From: an uncultured Porphyromonas sp.
Lineage (GTDB): Bacteria > Bacteroidota > Bacteroidia > Bacteroidales > Porphyromonadaceae
Assembly (NCBI GenBank): GCA_900539155.1
Contig: UQBE01000003.1
Coordinates: 1 to 64,000 of the forward strand
Reading direction: 5' to 3'
DNA length: 64,000 nt
Under the pieces are notes generated by a model, which made no database searches, was not told the DNA's origin, and was given only the letters and a program-made list of their open reading frames with translations. Positions 41,608 to 50,800 of this stretch are shown piece after piece. Each line of letters starts with the position of its first letter. Position 1 is the first letter of the stretch. The position numbers were made by a program, and so were the translations under genes.

Positions 41608-41615
41608 TACCTTTG
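41608..41615 (+). promoter_or_regulatory. Promoter -7 box TACCTTTG for GSCFA-murF-alr
   Basis: TACCTTTG directly follows the terminator T-tract and lies 30 bp before the GSCFA start codon. Confidence 0.65.
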
Positions 41616-41645
41616 TAGTGGCTCTGCGCCTTGACAATTCTCTAG

Positions 41646-42668
41646 ATGCTCACCTCCAGATCCATACAGTGGTTCACACCGATTGAGATAGCTCCTCTGC
41701 CGACAGCTATAGCGGGGCGCTACGGGGATCGTATCTTGACTCTTGGCTCCTGCTTTAGTGAGCATATAGGCGAGTATGTGAGACATCTAGGGTATGACGT
41801 ACTGGTTAACCCTTACGGTACCCTTTACAACCCCATCAGTATCTGCGACACGCTGGAGGACCTGCTCCTCGATGAGCAGCACCGCCCCGACTACACTCCT
41901 TATATTATAGAGCGCGACGGACTCTACTATAGTCTGCGTCACCATAGTGCAATCTATGGCGAGAGCCAGGAGGAGCTACAGGAGGCGACTGCTCAGCTAT
42001 GGCATACGGCTCATCGTCGACTGGCTGAGGCGGACTGGCTCTGGATCACGCTCGGCACTACGCAGGTTTATTACTTGGCAGAGGGTGGCCGTGCCGTGGC
42101 AAACTGCCAGCAACTGCCCGCCCGTCTCTTCGACAGACGGGACCTCCCCCTTGACCTATTGCAAGAGCGTATGCTCGCGACGCTCTCACGGCTTCTCGCA
42201 AAGCATCCGTTGCAGGTAGTACTCACGGTTAGCCCCGTGCGCTACCTACAGGACGGCTTGGCGGAGAGTAACCTGTCGAAGAGTAAGCTACGTATCCTCT
42301 GTGACACGCTCTGTCGAGAGCTACCCGCCTGTCACTACTTCCCCGCTTATGAAATCCTACATGATGAGCTACGGGACTACCGCTTCTACGCTAGTGACTT
42401 GACGCATCCGTCTGAAGAAGCTGTCGCTTACATCGCAGAGCACTTCGTCGCCTACTGGGCAAGCCAAGAGGCGCGCGAGCTGGAGATGCGCCAGTCGGCC
42501 CAGCGTCTCCGCAAACTCTCACAGCATCGTCCCAAGACGCCACACGGAGCCGAGCGTCTGCAGGCTCAGATAGCTGAGCGCATAGCACACTGTCGTGAGC
42601 AATATGGCGAGAAGCTCTGCACAGCCTCCATCGTCGAATTGTTAAGACCTCCTACTACAATACTATAA
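41646..42668 (+). CDS. GSCFA-domain protein
   Basis: A 340-residue soluble protein. The name-giving motif GSCFSEHIG is at residues 32-40, followed by NPYGTLYNP and, near 135, ITLGTTQVY. The family is related to SGNH/GDSL hydrolases, with the Ser of GSCF as the likely nucleophile; in Bacteroidota it is often next to murF-alr. Its substrate is not established, but cell-wall or surface-glycan deacylation is a reasonable guess. The stop overlaps the murF-alr ATG (TAATG), so translation is coupled. Confidence 0.88.
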   Translation: MLTSRSIQWFTPIEIAPLPTAIAGRYGDRILTLGSCFSEHIGEYVRHLGYDVLVNPYGTLYNPISICDTLEDLLLDEQHRPDYTPYIIERDGLYYSLRHHSAIYGESQEELQEATAQLWHTAHRRLAEADWLWITLGTTQVYYLAEGGRAVANCQQLPARLFDRRDLPLDLLQERMLATLSRLLAKHPLQVVLTVSPVRYLQDGLAESNLSKSKLRILCDTLCRELPACHYFPAYEILHDELRDYRFYASDLTHPSEEAVAYIAEHFVAYWASQEARELEMRQSAQRLRKLSQHRPKTPHGAERLQAQIAERIAHCREQYGEKLCTASIVELLRPPTTIL

Positions 42669-45175
42669 TGTCTACACTGCAAAACATCCTTGATTACCTT
42701 CGTCCTATACAGACGCATCTCGTCGATGAGCGTCCGATACGACATATCTTAACGGATAGTCGTAAACTCTCCTCCCCGAACGATAGCCTCTTCTTCGCTA
42801 TGCGTACCGCCTCTGGTGACGGACATAAGTACATTCCTCAGCTCTATGAGCATGGGGTGCGAGCTTTCTTCATTTGCGAGCCGATCGAACCCTATGTGGA
42901 GCGCTACCCTGATGCTAATATCGTACAGGTGCAGGAGACGCTCCGCGCGCTACAGCAGATCGCTAGTCACTGGCGTATGCGCTACGACTACCCAGTCGTC
43001 GGCATCACGGGGAGCAACGGCAAGACGGTCGTCAAGGAGTTTCTCTACCACCTTCTCTCAGGCTGCTATCGCATCGTGCGCTCACCAAAGAGCTACAACT
43101 CGCAGCTAGGTGTCCCGCTCTCGATACTTAATATGGAGGAGGAGCATACGCTCGCTATCTTTGAGGCGGGGATCTCGATGCCGATGGAGATGCTACGTCT
43201 CCAGCGTATCATACGACCGACGCTCGGTATCTTGACCAACATTGGGGCGGCGCATCAGGAGAACTTTGTCTCGCTCAACCAGAAAATCGAGGAGAAGCTC
43301 CAGCTCTTTGTCGATGCCGACCACTTTGTCTACGATGCCGACAGCGATGAGATACAGCGAGGCATCGACAACTTGGGCCTCTCGGACAAAGCTATCGGCT
43401 GGAGCCTTACACCAGGAAAGGCTTACTACCACGTCTCCTATACGAGCCCAGGGGACGGCACTACAACCATTACTGCTCAGCATGCGGATGAGAGCAGCAC
43501 GGTGACCATTCCCTTTGCGGATCAAGCCTCTATACAAAACGCTACGCACTGTCTCTGTCTCATTGGCCTCCTGCCACTCACCACGGCTCAGCGCCAGGCG
43601 GTGCTGGCCCGCTTTGCAACTCTGGAGGCAATCGAGATGAGACTGGAGGTCAAGGAGGGGCAGGCGGGTAACCGACTAATCAACGATGCCTACAACAACG
43701 ATATCAATTCGCTACGCATCGCGCTCGACTTTCAGAAGCAGCGCACCGCCACTTCCCACCAGCAGGCAGTCATCATTCTATCCGATATCCTGCAAAGTGC
43801 TCAGCTCCCACGAGACCTTTACAAGCAGGTGGGCGAGATGATCGCACAGTATCCGCACACGCTCTTCATCGGTGTGGGACGGGAGCTGTGCAACTATCAG
43901 GACTACTTCCAGAGGAGTGGGGAAGGGAAGACCGCCTTCTACGAGACGACCGACCAACTCCTGGCCGATGACCTGCTCGGCACCATCAGCCAGGCGGAGA
44001 TCCTGGTCAAAGGAGCCAGACAGTTCCAGTTCGAGCGTATCGTACAGCATCTAGCCAAGCAGGTACACGAGACCACACTAGAGATAGACCTAGAGGCTTT
44101 GGTGAGCAACTTGAAGAGCTACAAAGCGCTCCTCTCACCTGAGACACGTATCATCGTTATGGCCAAGGCACAGGGTTACGGTATCGGAGCTTACGAGCTG
44201 GCCAAGGCTCTGGAGCAGCAAGACCTCGCAGCTCTGGCGGTGGCACTAGCAGATGAGGGCAAGGAGCTACGCAGCAAAGGAATCCTTCTTCCGATTATTG
44301 TGATGAACCCCGAGGTAGAAGCCTTTGAGGTGATGACGCAGAGTCGTCTAGAGCCTGAGATTTACAACGAGCGCATCCTCCGAGAGTTTGCCCGGCACGT
44401 GGAGCGTCAGGGGCTGAGCCATTACCCCGTTCATATCGAGCTAGACACAGGTATGCACCGTACTGGCTTCACGCCAGACAGAGCAACTCTAGAGCACCTT
44501 GCTCAGACACTGCATGAGGTGGAGCCGTTGATACGGGTGCAGAGTATCTTTACGCACTTGGCGGCTGCCGATGAGCCGACGATGAACGACTTTACGGAGC
44601 GACAGTTTGCCCTCTATGATGAGGGTGCAGACTACCTTACGAGCCAGCTTTCTTATCGTCCTCTACGACATGTACAAAATACAGCGGGCATCGAGCGATA
44701 CAACCATCATCACTACGATATGGCTCGTCTAGGAGTAGGCCTCTATGGTATCAGTGCTACGGGTAGTCTCACCCTCGAACCTGTCGCTAAACTACGCACG
44801 ACGCTCTTACAGATTAAGACAATCCCTGACGGAGAGACGGTCGGCTATGGACGACGGGGGCAGGTAGCTCCTGGTGGGCAGATTGGTATCATCCCGATTG
44901 GCTATGCCGACGGCTATGATAGGCGCTTCAGCTGTGGCGTCGGGAGTGTCATGATTCACGACACGCTCTGTCCGATCGTGGGCAACGTCTGTATGGATAC
45001 TTGCATGGTTGATCTCACAGCTCTCAACGGTAATGTCGCAGAGGGCGATGAAGTAATCCTCTTCGGTGTGCCTGGCTTGCAGGTGAGTGACCTCGCAGAT
45101 CGCATAGGAACCATCCCATACGAGGTAATCTCCAAGCTATCGCCCCGCATCAAGCGAACTTACTATAAGAACTAA
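42668..45175 (+). CDS. murF-alr: Bifunctional MurF / alanine racemase
   Basis: An 835-residue fusion. Residues 1-455 are UDP-MurNAc-tripeptide:D-Ala-D-Ala ligase with the ATP loop GITGSNGKT (112-120) and YNNDINSLRIAL near 342-353. Residues about 470-835 are alanine racemase, with the PLP lysine at Lys500 in MAKAQGYGIG, HIELDTGMHRTGF near 600 and IPIGYADGYDRRF carrying the second-subunit catalytic region. One polypeptide therefore makes D-Ala and adds D-Ala-D-Ala to the peptidoglycan precursor. The fusion is known in Bacteroidota. It is coupled to the GSCFA gene by a 1-bp overlap. Confidence 0.95.
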   Translation: MSTLQNILDYLRPIQTHLVDERPIRHILTDSRKLSSPNDSLFFAMRTASGDGHKYIPQLYEHGVRAFFICEPIEPYVERYPDANIVQVQETLRALQQIASHWRMRYDYPVVGITGSNGKTVVKEFLYHLLSGCYRIVRSPKSYNSQLGVPLSILNMEEEHTLAIFEAGISMPMEMLRLQRIIRPTLGILTNIGAAHQENFVSLNQKIEEKLQLFVDADHFVYDADSDEIQRGIDNLGLSDKAIGWSLTPGKAYYHVSYTSPGDGTTTITAQHADESSTVTIPFADQASIQNATHCLCLIGLLPLTTAQRQAVLARFATLEAIEMRLEVKEGQAGNRLINDAYNNDINSLRIALDFQKQRTATSHQQAVIILSDILQSAQLPRDLYKQVGEMIAQYPHTLFIGVGRELCNYQDYFQRSGEGKTAFYETTDQLLADDLLGTISQAEILVKGARQFQFERIVQHLAKQVHETTLEIDLEALVSNLKSYKALLSPETRIIVMAKAQGYGIGAYELAKALEQQDLAALAVALADEGKELRSKGILLPIIVMNPEVEAFEVMTQSRLEPEIYNERILREFARHVERQGLSHYPVHIELDTGMHRTGFTPDRATLEHLAQTLHEVEPLIRVQSIFTHLAAADEPTMNDFTERQFALYDEGADYLTSQLSYRPLRHVQNTAGIERYNHHHYDMARLGVGLYGISATGSLTLEPVAKLRTTLLQIKTIPDGETVGYGRRGQVAPGGQIGIIPIGYADGYDRRFSCGVGSVMIHDTLCPIVGNVCMDTCMVDLTALNGNVAEGDEVILFGVPGLQVSDLADRIGTIPYEVISKLSPRIKRTYYKN

Positions 45176-45317
45176 TAGACGATGCTTGCTCAAACTTCAC
45201 CCGAAAGTGCTTGATTGGCCTGCAAATAATCAGTAACTTAGCGGGACGTTTGAGAAGAGCTTCTCAAAAAGGCTTGTTAGGACATCAAAAAATATAACAC
45301 TATATATAAGTAATACA

Positions 45318-46223
45318 ATGGCTATTCAGACAAAGATCGTAGAGTGTGTCCCCAACTTTAGCGAGGGACGTGACAAAGCAAAGATTGAGCAAATCGTACA
45401 ACCCTTTAGAGCAACCGAGGGTGTCAAGCTCCTAGACTACAGCAATGACGAGGACCACAACCGCTGCGTCGTGACCGTCATGGGTGAGCCCGAGGCTGTC
45501 CGTAAGTCTGTCCTCGAGGCTGTCGAGATTGCTGTCAAGGTAATCGATATGACCAAGCATGAGGGGCAGCACCCACGTATGGGAGCTGTAGACGTTATCC
45601 CCTTTATCCCCATCCGCAATATGGAGATGGAGGAGGCTATCGAGCTTTCTAAGGAAGTTGGTAAGGAGATAGGCGAGCGCATCGGTGTACCTGTCTTCCT
45701 CTATGAGAAGAGTGCTTCAGCTCCTCATCGTGAGAATCTCGCTAAGATTCGCAAGGGGCAGTTCGAGGGTATGGCTGAGAAGATTCACGAGGATGAGTGG
45801 CACCCAGACTTCGGTCCAGCTGACATCCACCCCACAGCAGGCGTCGTTGCCGTCGGAGCTCGTATGCCACTCGTTGCTTACAATGTCAACCTCAACACCT
45901 CTGACCTCTCTATCGCTGATGCGATTGCTAAGAAGGTACGTCATATCGGTGGCGGTCTACGCTTCTGCAAGGCTATGGGCGTAGAGCTGACCGACAGGCA
46001 CATCGTACAGGTCTCTATGAACCTCACCGACTACACCAAGACAGCCGTCTATCGTGCTCACGAGATGGTACGTATGGAGGCTCGTCGCTACGGTGTCGAG
46101 ATCGTAGGTGCTGAGGTCATCGGTCTCGTACCTATGAAGGCACTCATTGACTGCGCTGAGTACTACCTCGGCATCGAGAACTTCTGCGAGACTCAGATTC
46201 TCGAGCTCCGCATGATGGAGTAG
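45318..46223 (+). CDS. ftcD: Glutamate formimidoyltransferase
   Basis: A 301-residue cytosolic enzyme that moves the formimino group from N-formimino-glutamate to tetrahydrofolate, the last histidine-degradation step. The N-terminus ECVPNFSEGRD is the family signature; HPRMGAVDVIPFIPI near 76-90 and GLRFCKAMGVEL near 215 also fit. Only the transferase domain is present; the cyclodeaminase is a separate gene two positions on. It heads an operon with hutI, fchA and hutH. Confidence 0.95.
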   Translation: MAIQTKIVECVPNFSEGRDKAKIEQIVQPFRATEGVKLLDYSNDEDHNRCVVTVMGEPEAVRKSVLEAVEIAVKVIDMTKHEGQHPRMGAVDVIPFIPIRNMEMEEAIELSKEVGKEIGERIGVPVFLYEKSASAPHRENLAKIRKGQFEGMAEKIHEDEWHPDFGPADIHPTAGVVAVGARMPLVAYNVNLNTSDLSIADAIAKKVRHIGGGLRFCKAMGVELTDRHIVQVSMNLTDYTKTAVYRAHEMVRMEARRYGVEIVGAEVIGLVPMKALIDCAEYYLGIENFCETQILELRMME

Positions 46224-46247
46224 TTCAAAGAGAACGTTTTACCAACT

Positions 46248-46342
46248 AGAGAGTAGAGTCTCTAGGATAGCTAGTCTCCCCAGTACAACTAGTATCACTA
46301 GGGACACTAGTGTACCTAGAAAGCCTAGAAACTCTACTCTCT
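46248..46342 (+). promoter_or_regulatory. Long CTAG-rich hairpin in the hut operon
   Basis: The 19-bp arms AGAGAGTAGAGTCTCTAGG (46248-46266) and CCTAGAAACTCTACTCTCT (46324-46342) pair with one mismatch. A smaller nested hairpin (GTACAACTAGT / ACTAGTGTAC) lies inside, and there are several CTAG tetramers. It sits between ftcD and hutI and could attenuate or be a processing site; that role is inference. CTCTAAC-type heptamers run from it into the hutI start codon. Confidence 0.6.
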
Positions 46343-46364
46343 AACCTCTAACTTCTAAAATCTA

Positions 46365-47639
46365 ATGTCTAATCTCTACCTATACAACATCGGTCAAATC
46401 GTAACCCGTCCGGGCTCTACCGCACAGCACGGTGCTGAGGCGATGCGTCAGCTCGGAGTCATCGAGGGACCAGCCGCCATCATCGTCCGACAAGGCAAGA
46501 TAGCTTTCGTCGGAACCATGCAAGAAGCTGAGCAAGTAGACCACGCTGACTGCGTCGCTTATGACGCTCAGGGCGGATGCGTCTTGCCAGGCTTCGTCGA
46601 TAGTCACACCCACCTCATCTTCGGGGGCTACCGTGAGGACGAGTTCCAGTGGCGACTAGCTGGCGACAGCTATATGAGCATTATGGAGCGTGGCGGTGGT
46701 ATAGCCAATACGATGAAGGCGACCCGTAGTGCAACGGCTGAGGAGCTTACCCAGCGTGCCTCTGCGCATCTAGACGCTATGCTGTCTATGGGTGTTACCA
46801 CCGTCGAGGCTAAGAGTGGCTACGGTATGGAACTGGACACCGAGATTAAGCAACTGGAGGTTATCCGGACGCTACAGGAGCAGCACCCGATAGACCTTTA
46901 CCCCACCTTCATGGGAGCGCACGACACCCCGCCCGAGTACAAGGGCCGCTCCACAGACTTCATCCACTACCTCTGTGACACGGTCATGCCAGTAGTCGTA
47001 GAGCGAGGCTTGGCTGAGTGCTGCGATATCTTTACAGAGAAGGGCGTCTTCGACCATGAGCAGACACGCATCCTCTTGACTCGTGCTAAGGAGCTAGGGC
47101 TCAAAGTTAAGATGCACGCCGACGAGATTGTCTCCTTCGGTGGTGCTGAGCTAGCAGTCGAGCTAGGATGTCTCTCTGCGGATCATCTCCTACAGATATC
47201 CGATGCTGGTATCAAAGCTTTGGCTCAGAGTGACACCGTGGCAACATGCCTCCCCTGTACCGCCTTCAGTCTCGGCGAGGAGTATGCGCCCGCACGTCGT
47301 ATGATTGATGCAGGCTGTGCCGTAGCTGTCGCTTCCGATCTCAACCCAGGGAGCTGCTTCAGCTCCTCCATTCCGCTGATGTTCGCTCTAGCGACCATCT
47401 ATATGGGTATGACCGTCGAGGAGGCCGTCACAGCACTTACGCTCAATGGTGCTGCCGCCATCGGTCGTGCAGACCAGATAGGAAGCATCGAGGTCGGCAA
47501 GGCGGGTGACCTAGCTCTCCTACGCTTCCCCTCGTACAAGTTCCTCTCTTACCACTTTGGTGTCAACCTCGTACGAGCCACCATCAAGGCGGGTACCGTC
47601 TACGAAAACAAACTGGTGACGCCCGCGCCCAGCGTTTAG
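46365..47639 (+). CDS. hutI: Imidazolonepropionase
   Basis: A 424-residue amidohydrolase that opens imidazolone propionate to N-formimino-glutamate in histidine degradation. Metal ligands are visible in FVDSHTHLIFGG near residues 78-89 and KMHADEIVSFGGAELA near 250-265. TVATCLPCTAFSLGEEYAPAR and ASDLNPGSC near 325 are family motifs. The start codon lies within a run of TCTAAT-like heptamers. It is 141 bp after ftcD and 60 bp before the cyclodeaminase. Confidence 0.96.
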   Translation: MSNLYLYNIGQIVTRPGSTAQHGAEAMRQLGVIEGPAAIIVRQGKIAFVGTMQEAEQVDHADCVAYDAQGGCVLPGFVDSHTHLIFGGYREDEFQWRLAGDSYMSIMERGGGIANTMKATRSATAEELTQRASAHLDAMLSMGVTTVEAKSGYGMELDTEIKQLEVIRTLQEQHPIDLYPTFMGAHDTPPEYKGRSTDFIHYLCDTVMPVVVERGLAECCDIFTEKGVFDHEQTRILLTRAKELGLKVKMHADEIVSFGGAELAVELGCLSADHLLQISDAGIKALAQSDTVATCLPCTAFSLGEEYAPARRMIDAGCAVAVASDLNPGSCFSSSIPLMFALATIYMGMTVEEAVTALTLNGAAAIGRADQIGSIEVGKAGDLALLRFPSYKFLSYHFGVNLVRATIKAGTVYENKLVTPAPSV

Positions 47640-47699
47640 TCTTCTAGCAAGACTAGTCGCATCCGAACTAATTAACAAATAAACAATCTCAAACAATCT

Positions 47700-48335
47700 A
47701 TGAATAATAGTCTAACAGACTTGACCGTCAAGGGGCTCCTTGACGTCACCGCAGGCAAGGATCCTGTACCTGGAGGTGGTAGCATCTCAGCACTCAGCGG
47801 TGCTATCTCAGCTGCACTTACTGAGATGGTCGCAGGACTCACTATTGGCAAGAAAAAGTATGCCGAGGTCGAGGAGCAGATGAAGCAACTCGTCGAGCGT
47901 GTCCAGAAGATTCGTCAGCAGTTGGTCCTCGACGTAGATCGTGATAGCGAGGCATACAACGTCGTCTTTGCAGCGTTCCAGATGCCCAAAGAGACTGACG
48001 AAGAGAAGGCTGCACGCTCTGCCCAGATTCAAGAGGCTACCAAGATTGCTGCTAACGTCCCCATGGAGGTCGCTCGCCGTGTCTACAGCCTGCTCAGCGA
48101 TATCGAGGAGGTCGTCGCCAATGGTAACCAAAACGCCGTCACCGATGGCTGTGTAGCTATGATGTCTGCACGCAATGCTATCATCGGTGCTCTCTTTAAC
48201 GTTCGCATCAACCTCACATCCATCAAGGACGAGCAGTACGTTGCCGATATGACCGCTGAGGCAGATCGTCTCGAGCGCGAGGTCATCGAGCGTGAGGCTA
48301 AGGTCATAGAGTACACTAAGGAAGCTTGTAAGTAG
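47700..48335 (+). CDS. fchA: Formimidoyltetrahydrofolate cyclodeaminase
   Basis: A 211-residue, mostly helical cytosolic enzyme of the cyclodeaminase/cyclohydrolase family. It converts 5-formimino-THF to methenyl-THF and ammonia. PVPGGGSISALSGAISAALTEM at 23-44 is the conserved folate-binding glycine segment. In vertebrates this domain is fused to FtcD; here it is separate. It lies 60 bp after hutI and 6 bp before hutH. Confidence 0.92.
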   Translation: MNNSLTDLTVKGLLDVTAGKDPVPGGGSISALSGAISAALTEMVAGLTIGKKKYAEVEEQMKQLVERVQKIRQQLVLDVDRDSEAYNVVFAAFQMPKETDEEKAARSAQIQEATKIAANVPMEVARRVYSLLSDIEEVVANGNQNAVTDGCVAMMSARNAIIGALFNVRINLTSIKDEQYVADMTAEADRLEREVIEREAKVIEYTKEACK

Positions 48336-48341
48336 AGAAAT

Positions 48342-49841
48342 ATGTCAGCACGCAAAACATTCGCCATCGGTAGCGAGCAGCTCACCATCGGGCTATGCCG
48401 AGAGTATCTAGAGAATCATTTCGAGCTCACCCTCTCACCTGAGGCTATCCAGCGCATCGAGCATTGTCGGAACTATCTAGACCGCAAGGTCGAGGAGGTC
48501 GACAAGCCTATCTACGGTGTCACAACGGGCTTTGGCTCACTCTGTAACCGCACCATATCGCCTGATCAGCTCACGAAGCTTCAGGAGAACATCGTCAAGA
48601 GCCACGCTTGCAGCTGTGGTGACGAGGTCGCAGAGCCCATCATTCGCCTCATGCTCCTCCTGAAGGCTCATGCCCTGCAGATTGGAAATAGTGGTGTCCA
48701 GGTCGAGACCGTACAGCGTATCGTCGACATGCTCAATGCGGACGTCCTGCCCGTCGTCTATGACCGCGGCTCACTAGGCGCATCAGGTGACTTGGCTCCT
48801 CTAGCCAACCTCTTCCTACCGCTCATCGGCTATGGCGAGGTACGCTACAAGGGAGAGAAGCTCCCCTCCTGCGAGGTCCTCGCTAAGTTTGGCTGGGAGC
48901 CCATCAAGCTCAAGAGCAAAGAGGGTCTAGCTCTGCTCAACGGTACTCAGTTCATGAGTTCACACGGTGTCTATGCACTCATACAAGCAGAGCGTCTCGA
49001 GCTAGCAGCAGATTGGTGTGCAGCTCTCTCGCTAGAGGCGTTCGCAGGTCTGGACGCTCCTTACGATGACCGTCTGCATCAGATCCGCCCACACCAGGGA
49101 CAGATACAAGTCGCTGCCCATATGCGCGAGCTACTCAAGGGTAGTGAGATGATTGCTAAGCCCAAGCCTCAGGTACAGGACCCCTACAGCTTCCGCTGCG
49201 TCCCCCAAGTACATGGAGCTTCGCGTGACGCCATCGCTTACGTGCGTAGTGTCGTAGAGACTGAGATCAACTCAGTTACTGACAATCCCACGGTCTTCCC
49301 CGATGACGATATGGTCGTCTCAGGTGGTAACTTCCACGGCCAGCCTCTTGCGATTGTCTACGACTTCCTCGCTATAGCTCTCGCTGAGCTAGGCAATATC
49401 TCGGAGCGTCGTGTCGCTCAGCTCATCCTCGGGCTACGTGACCTGCCAGAGTTCCTCGTTGCCAATCCTGGTCTCAACAGTGGCTTCATGATACCGCAGT
49501 ATGCCGCTGCTGCTATGGTCAGCCAAAACAAAATGTACTGCCACTCAGCAGCTAGTGACAGCATTGTCTCCAGCAATGGTCAGGAGGACCACGTCTCTAT
49601 GGGAGCCAACGCAGCGACGAAGCTCATGCCTCTCATCGCAAACCTCTATCGTCTCTTCGGTATCGAGCTACTCAATGCAGCTCAGGCGATCGAGTTCCGT
49701 CGTCCTATGAAGACCTCGGAGCGTCTTGAGGGCTTCCTCGCTAGCTTCCGCAAGGTATGTCCTCGTGTCGAGGATGACGTCGTCATGTACGAGCAGATGA
49801 ATAAGGCCGAGGCACTCATCAAGAGCTTCCCCTTTGAGTAA
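48342..49841 (+). CDS. hutH: Histidine ammonia-lyase
   Basis: A 499-residue homotetrameric enzyme that removes ammonia from L-histidine to give urocanate. The tripeptide Ala147-Ser148-Gly149 in GSLGASGDLAPLA forms the MIO electrophile autocatalytically. YGVTTGFGSL near residue 58 carries the catalytic tyrosine, and QEDHVSMGANAA near 413 is also typical. It is the last gene of the operon even though it performs the first step. A terminator follows at 49931. Urocanate hydratase is not in the operon. Confidence 0.97.
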   Translation: MSARKTFAIGSEQLTIGLCREYLENHFELTLSPEAIQRIEHCRNYLDRKVEEVDKPIYGVTTGFGSLCNRTISPDQLTKLQENIVKSHACSCGDEVAEPIIRLMLLLKAHALQIGNSGVQVETVQRIVDMLNADVLPVVYDRGSLGASGDLAPLANLFLPLIGYGEVRYKGEKLPSCEVLAKFGWEPIKLKSKEGLALLNGTQFMSSHGVYALIQAERLELAADWCAALSLEAFAGLDAPYDDRLHQIRPHQGQIQVAAHMRELLKGSEMIAKPKPQVQDPYSFRCVPQVHGASRDAIAYVRSVVETEINSVTDNPTVFPDDDMVVSGGNFHGQPLAIVYDFLAIALAELGNISERRVAQLILGLRDLPEFLVANPGLNSGFMIPQYAAAAMVSQNKMYCHSAASDSIVSSNGQEDHVSMGANAATKLMPLIANLYRLFGIELLNAAQAIEFRRPMKTSERLEGFLASFRKVCPRVEDDVVMYEQMNKAEALIKSFPFE

Positions 49842-49930
49842 GATGCTAGTCTGACAGGTCGCAGAGACCTGGGACAAACGAATAGCGTAGGGGGGCTGCC
49901 TTATTGTCTCCCGATGCTAACAAATGAAGT

Positions 49931-49970
49931 GAGCGTGTTGACTATCAGTCAGCACGCTCATTTTACTTTT
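49931..49970 (+). terminator. Terminator of the hut operon
   Basis: GAGCGTG at 49931-49937 pairs with CACGCTC at 49953-49959, extended inside by TGAC/GTCA, followed by ATTTTACTTTT. Confidence 0.85.
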
Positions 49971-50044
49971 AAGGCACCAGGGTCTGACCACCTAGCGAAG
50001 GATGACTTCGTGGGAGAGCACACGATCCGTACAGACTCCGTATT

Positions 50045-50109
50045 GAAGACTGTTGCATAAAAGCGAATCCCGAAAGCAACACAGCGATTCGCCTTTATGC
50101 AACAGTCTC
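50045..50109. mobile_element. Deleted derivative of the MITE family (about 65 bp)
   Basis: AGACTGTTGCATAAAAGCG on the left faces CGCCTTTATGCAACAGTCTC on the right: two left-type ends in inverted orientation around CCGAAAGCAACACAGC. It looks like a nearly perfect palindrome built from left-end sequence only. Confidence 0.78.
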
Positions 50110-50147
50110 TACGAGATGCCGTGACGACAATTCGCAGGGTACAATGC

Positions 50148-50186
50148 GACAGCCCCACCTCCGACTGTGTCAGAGATGGGGCTGTC
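50148..50186. terminator. Bidirectional hairpin between hut operon and ompH
   Basis: GACAGCCCCA at 50148-50157 pairs with TGGGGCTGTC at 50177-50186. It lies between convergent transcripts. T-tracts are weak on both sides. Confidence 0.5.
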
Positions 50187-50261
50187 TGATGTGCAGGAGT
50201 CCTCTTAGGAGCCCAGCCTAGTGATAGGAGCCACGTGTGATAGCTGGCTCCTCTGTGGGGA

Positions 50262-50762
50262 CTAGAGTCCTAGTTGCTTCTTAACCTGAGCTGTGATATC
50301 TACAGCTGATGGACCAGAGTAGAGCATCATCGTAGCCTCCATGACGTAGGTGTAGCCACCTGCATCACCGACCTTCTTGATCGCCTCTACTATCTTCTGC
50401 TGGATGGGTGCCATGAGGGTGCCCTGCTGCTTCTCCATATCCTGCTGCATAGCCTGATAGGAGCGCTGGATGCGGTTCTGTAGGTCAGCGAGTTCTTGCT
50501 CACGGCTCTTGAGAAGTGCCTCGGAGAGTCCATCCTTGTCCTTCATATAGAGTTCTAGCTTCTTCTGATACTCGTCGTTCATCGTCTGCATCTCTGCGGT
50601 GTACTTCTTGTCAAGCTCCTGGAGACGGTCCTGAGCGACCTTCATATCAGGCATAGCGGTGAGGAGCTCCTGTGAGTTGACGACTGCTATCTTCTGCTGA
50701 GCCGTAGCTACGACAGGTAGCAAGAGTAGGAGTAGGGTTAGAAACAGATTCTTTGTTTTCAT
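50262..50762 (-). CDS. OmpH/Skp-family periplasmic chaperone
   Basis: A 166-residue exported protein with a signal peptide of about 1-21 (TAQQ). The mature part starts KIAVVNSQELLTAMPDMK, the Skp N-terminal strand, followed by a long charged coiled coil (about 45-125) and a short C-terminal strand. Skp holds unfolded outer-membrane proteins in the periplasm. It is the last gene of the bamA operon and a paralogue of the gene just upstream (38 bp away). Confidence 0.9.
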   Translation of the reverse strand: MKTKNLFLTLLLLLLPVVATAQQKIAVVNSQELLTAMPDMKVAQDRLQELDKKYTAEMQTMNDEYQKKLELYMKDKDGLSEALLKSREQELADLQNRIQRSYQAMQQDMEKQQGTLMAPIQQKIVEAIKKVGDAGGYTYVMEATMMLYSGPSAVDITAQVKKQLGL

Positions 50763-50800
50763 TGTTATCTTTTTAAAATAGTTGATTATGCTTGTGTAGA

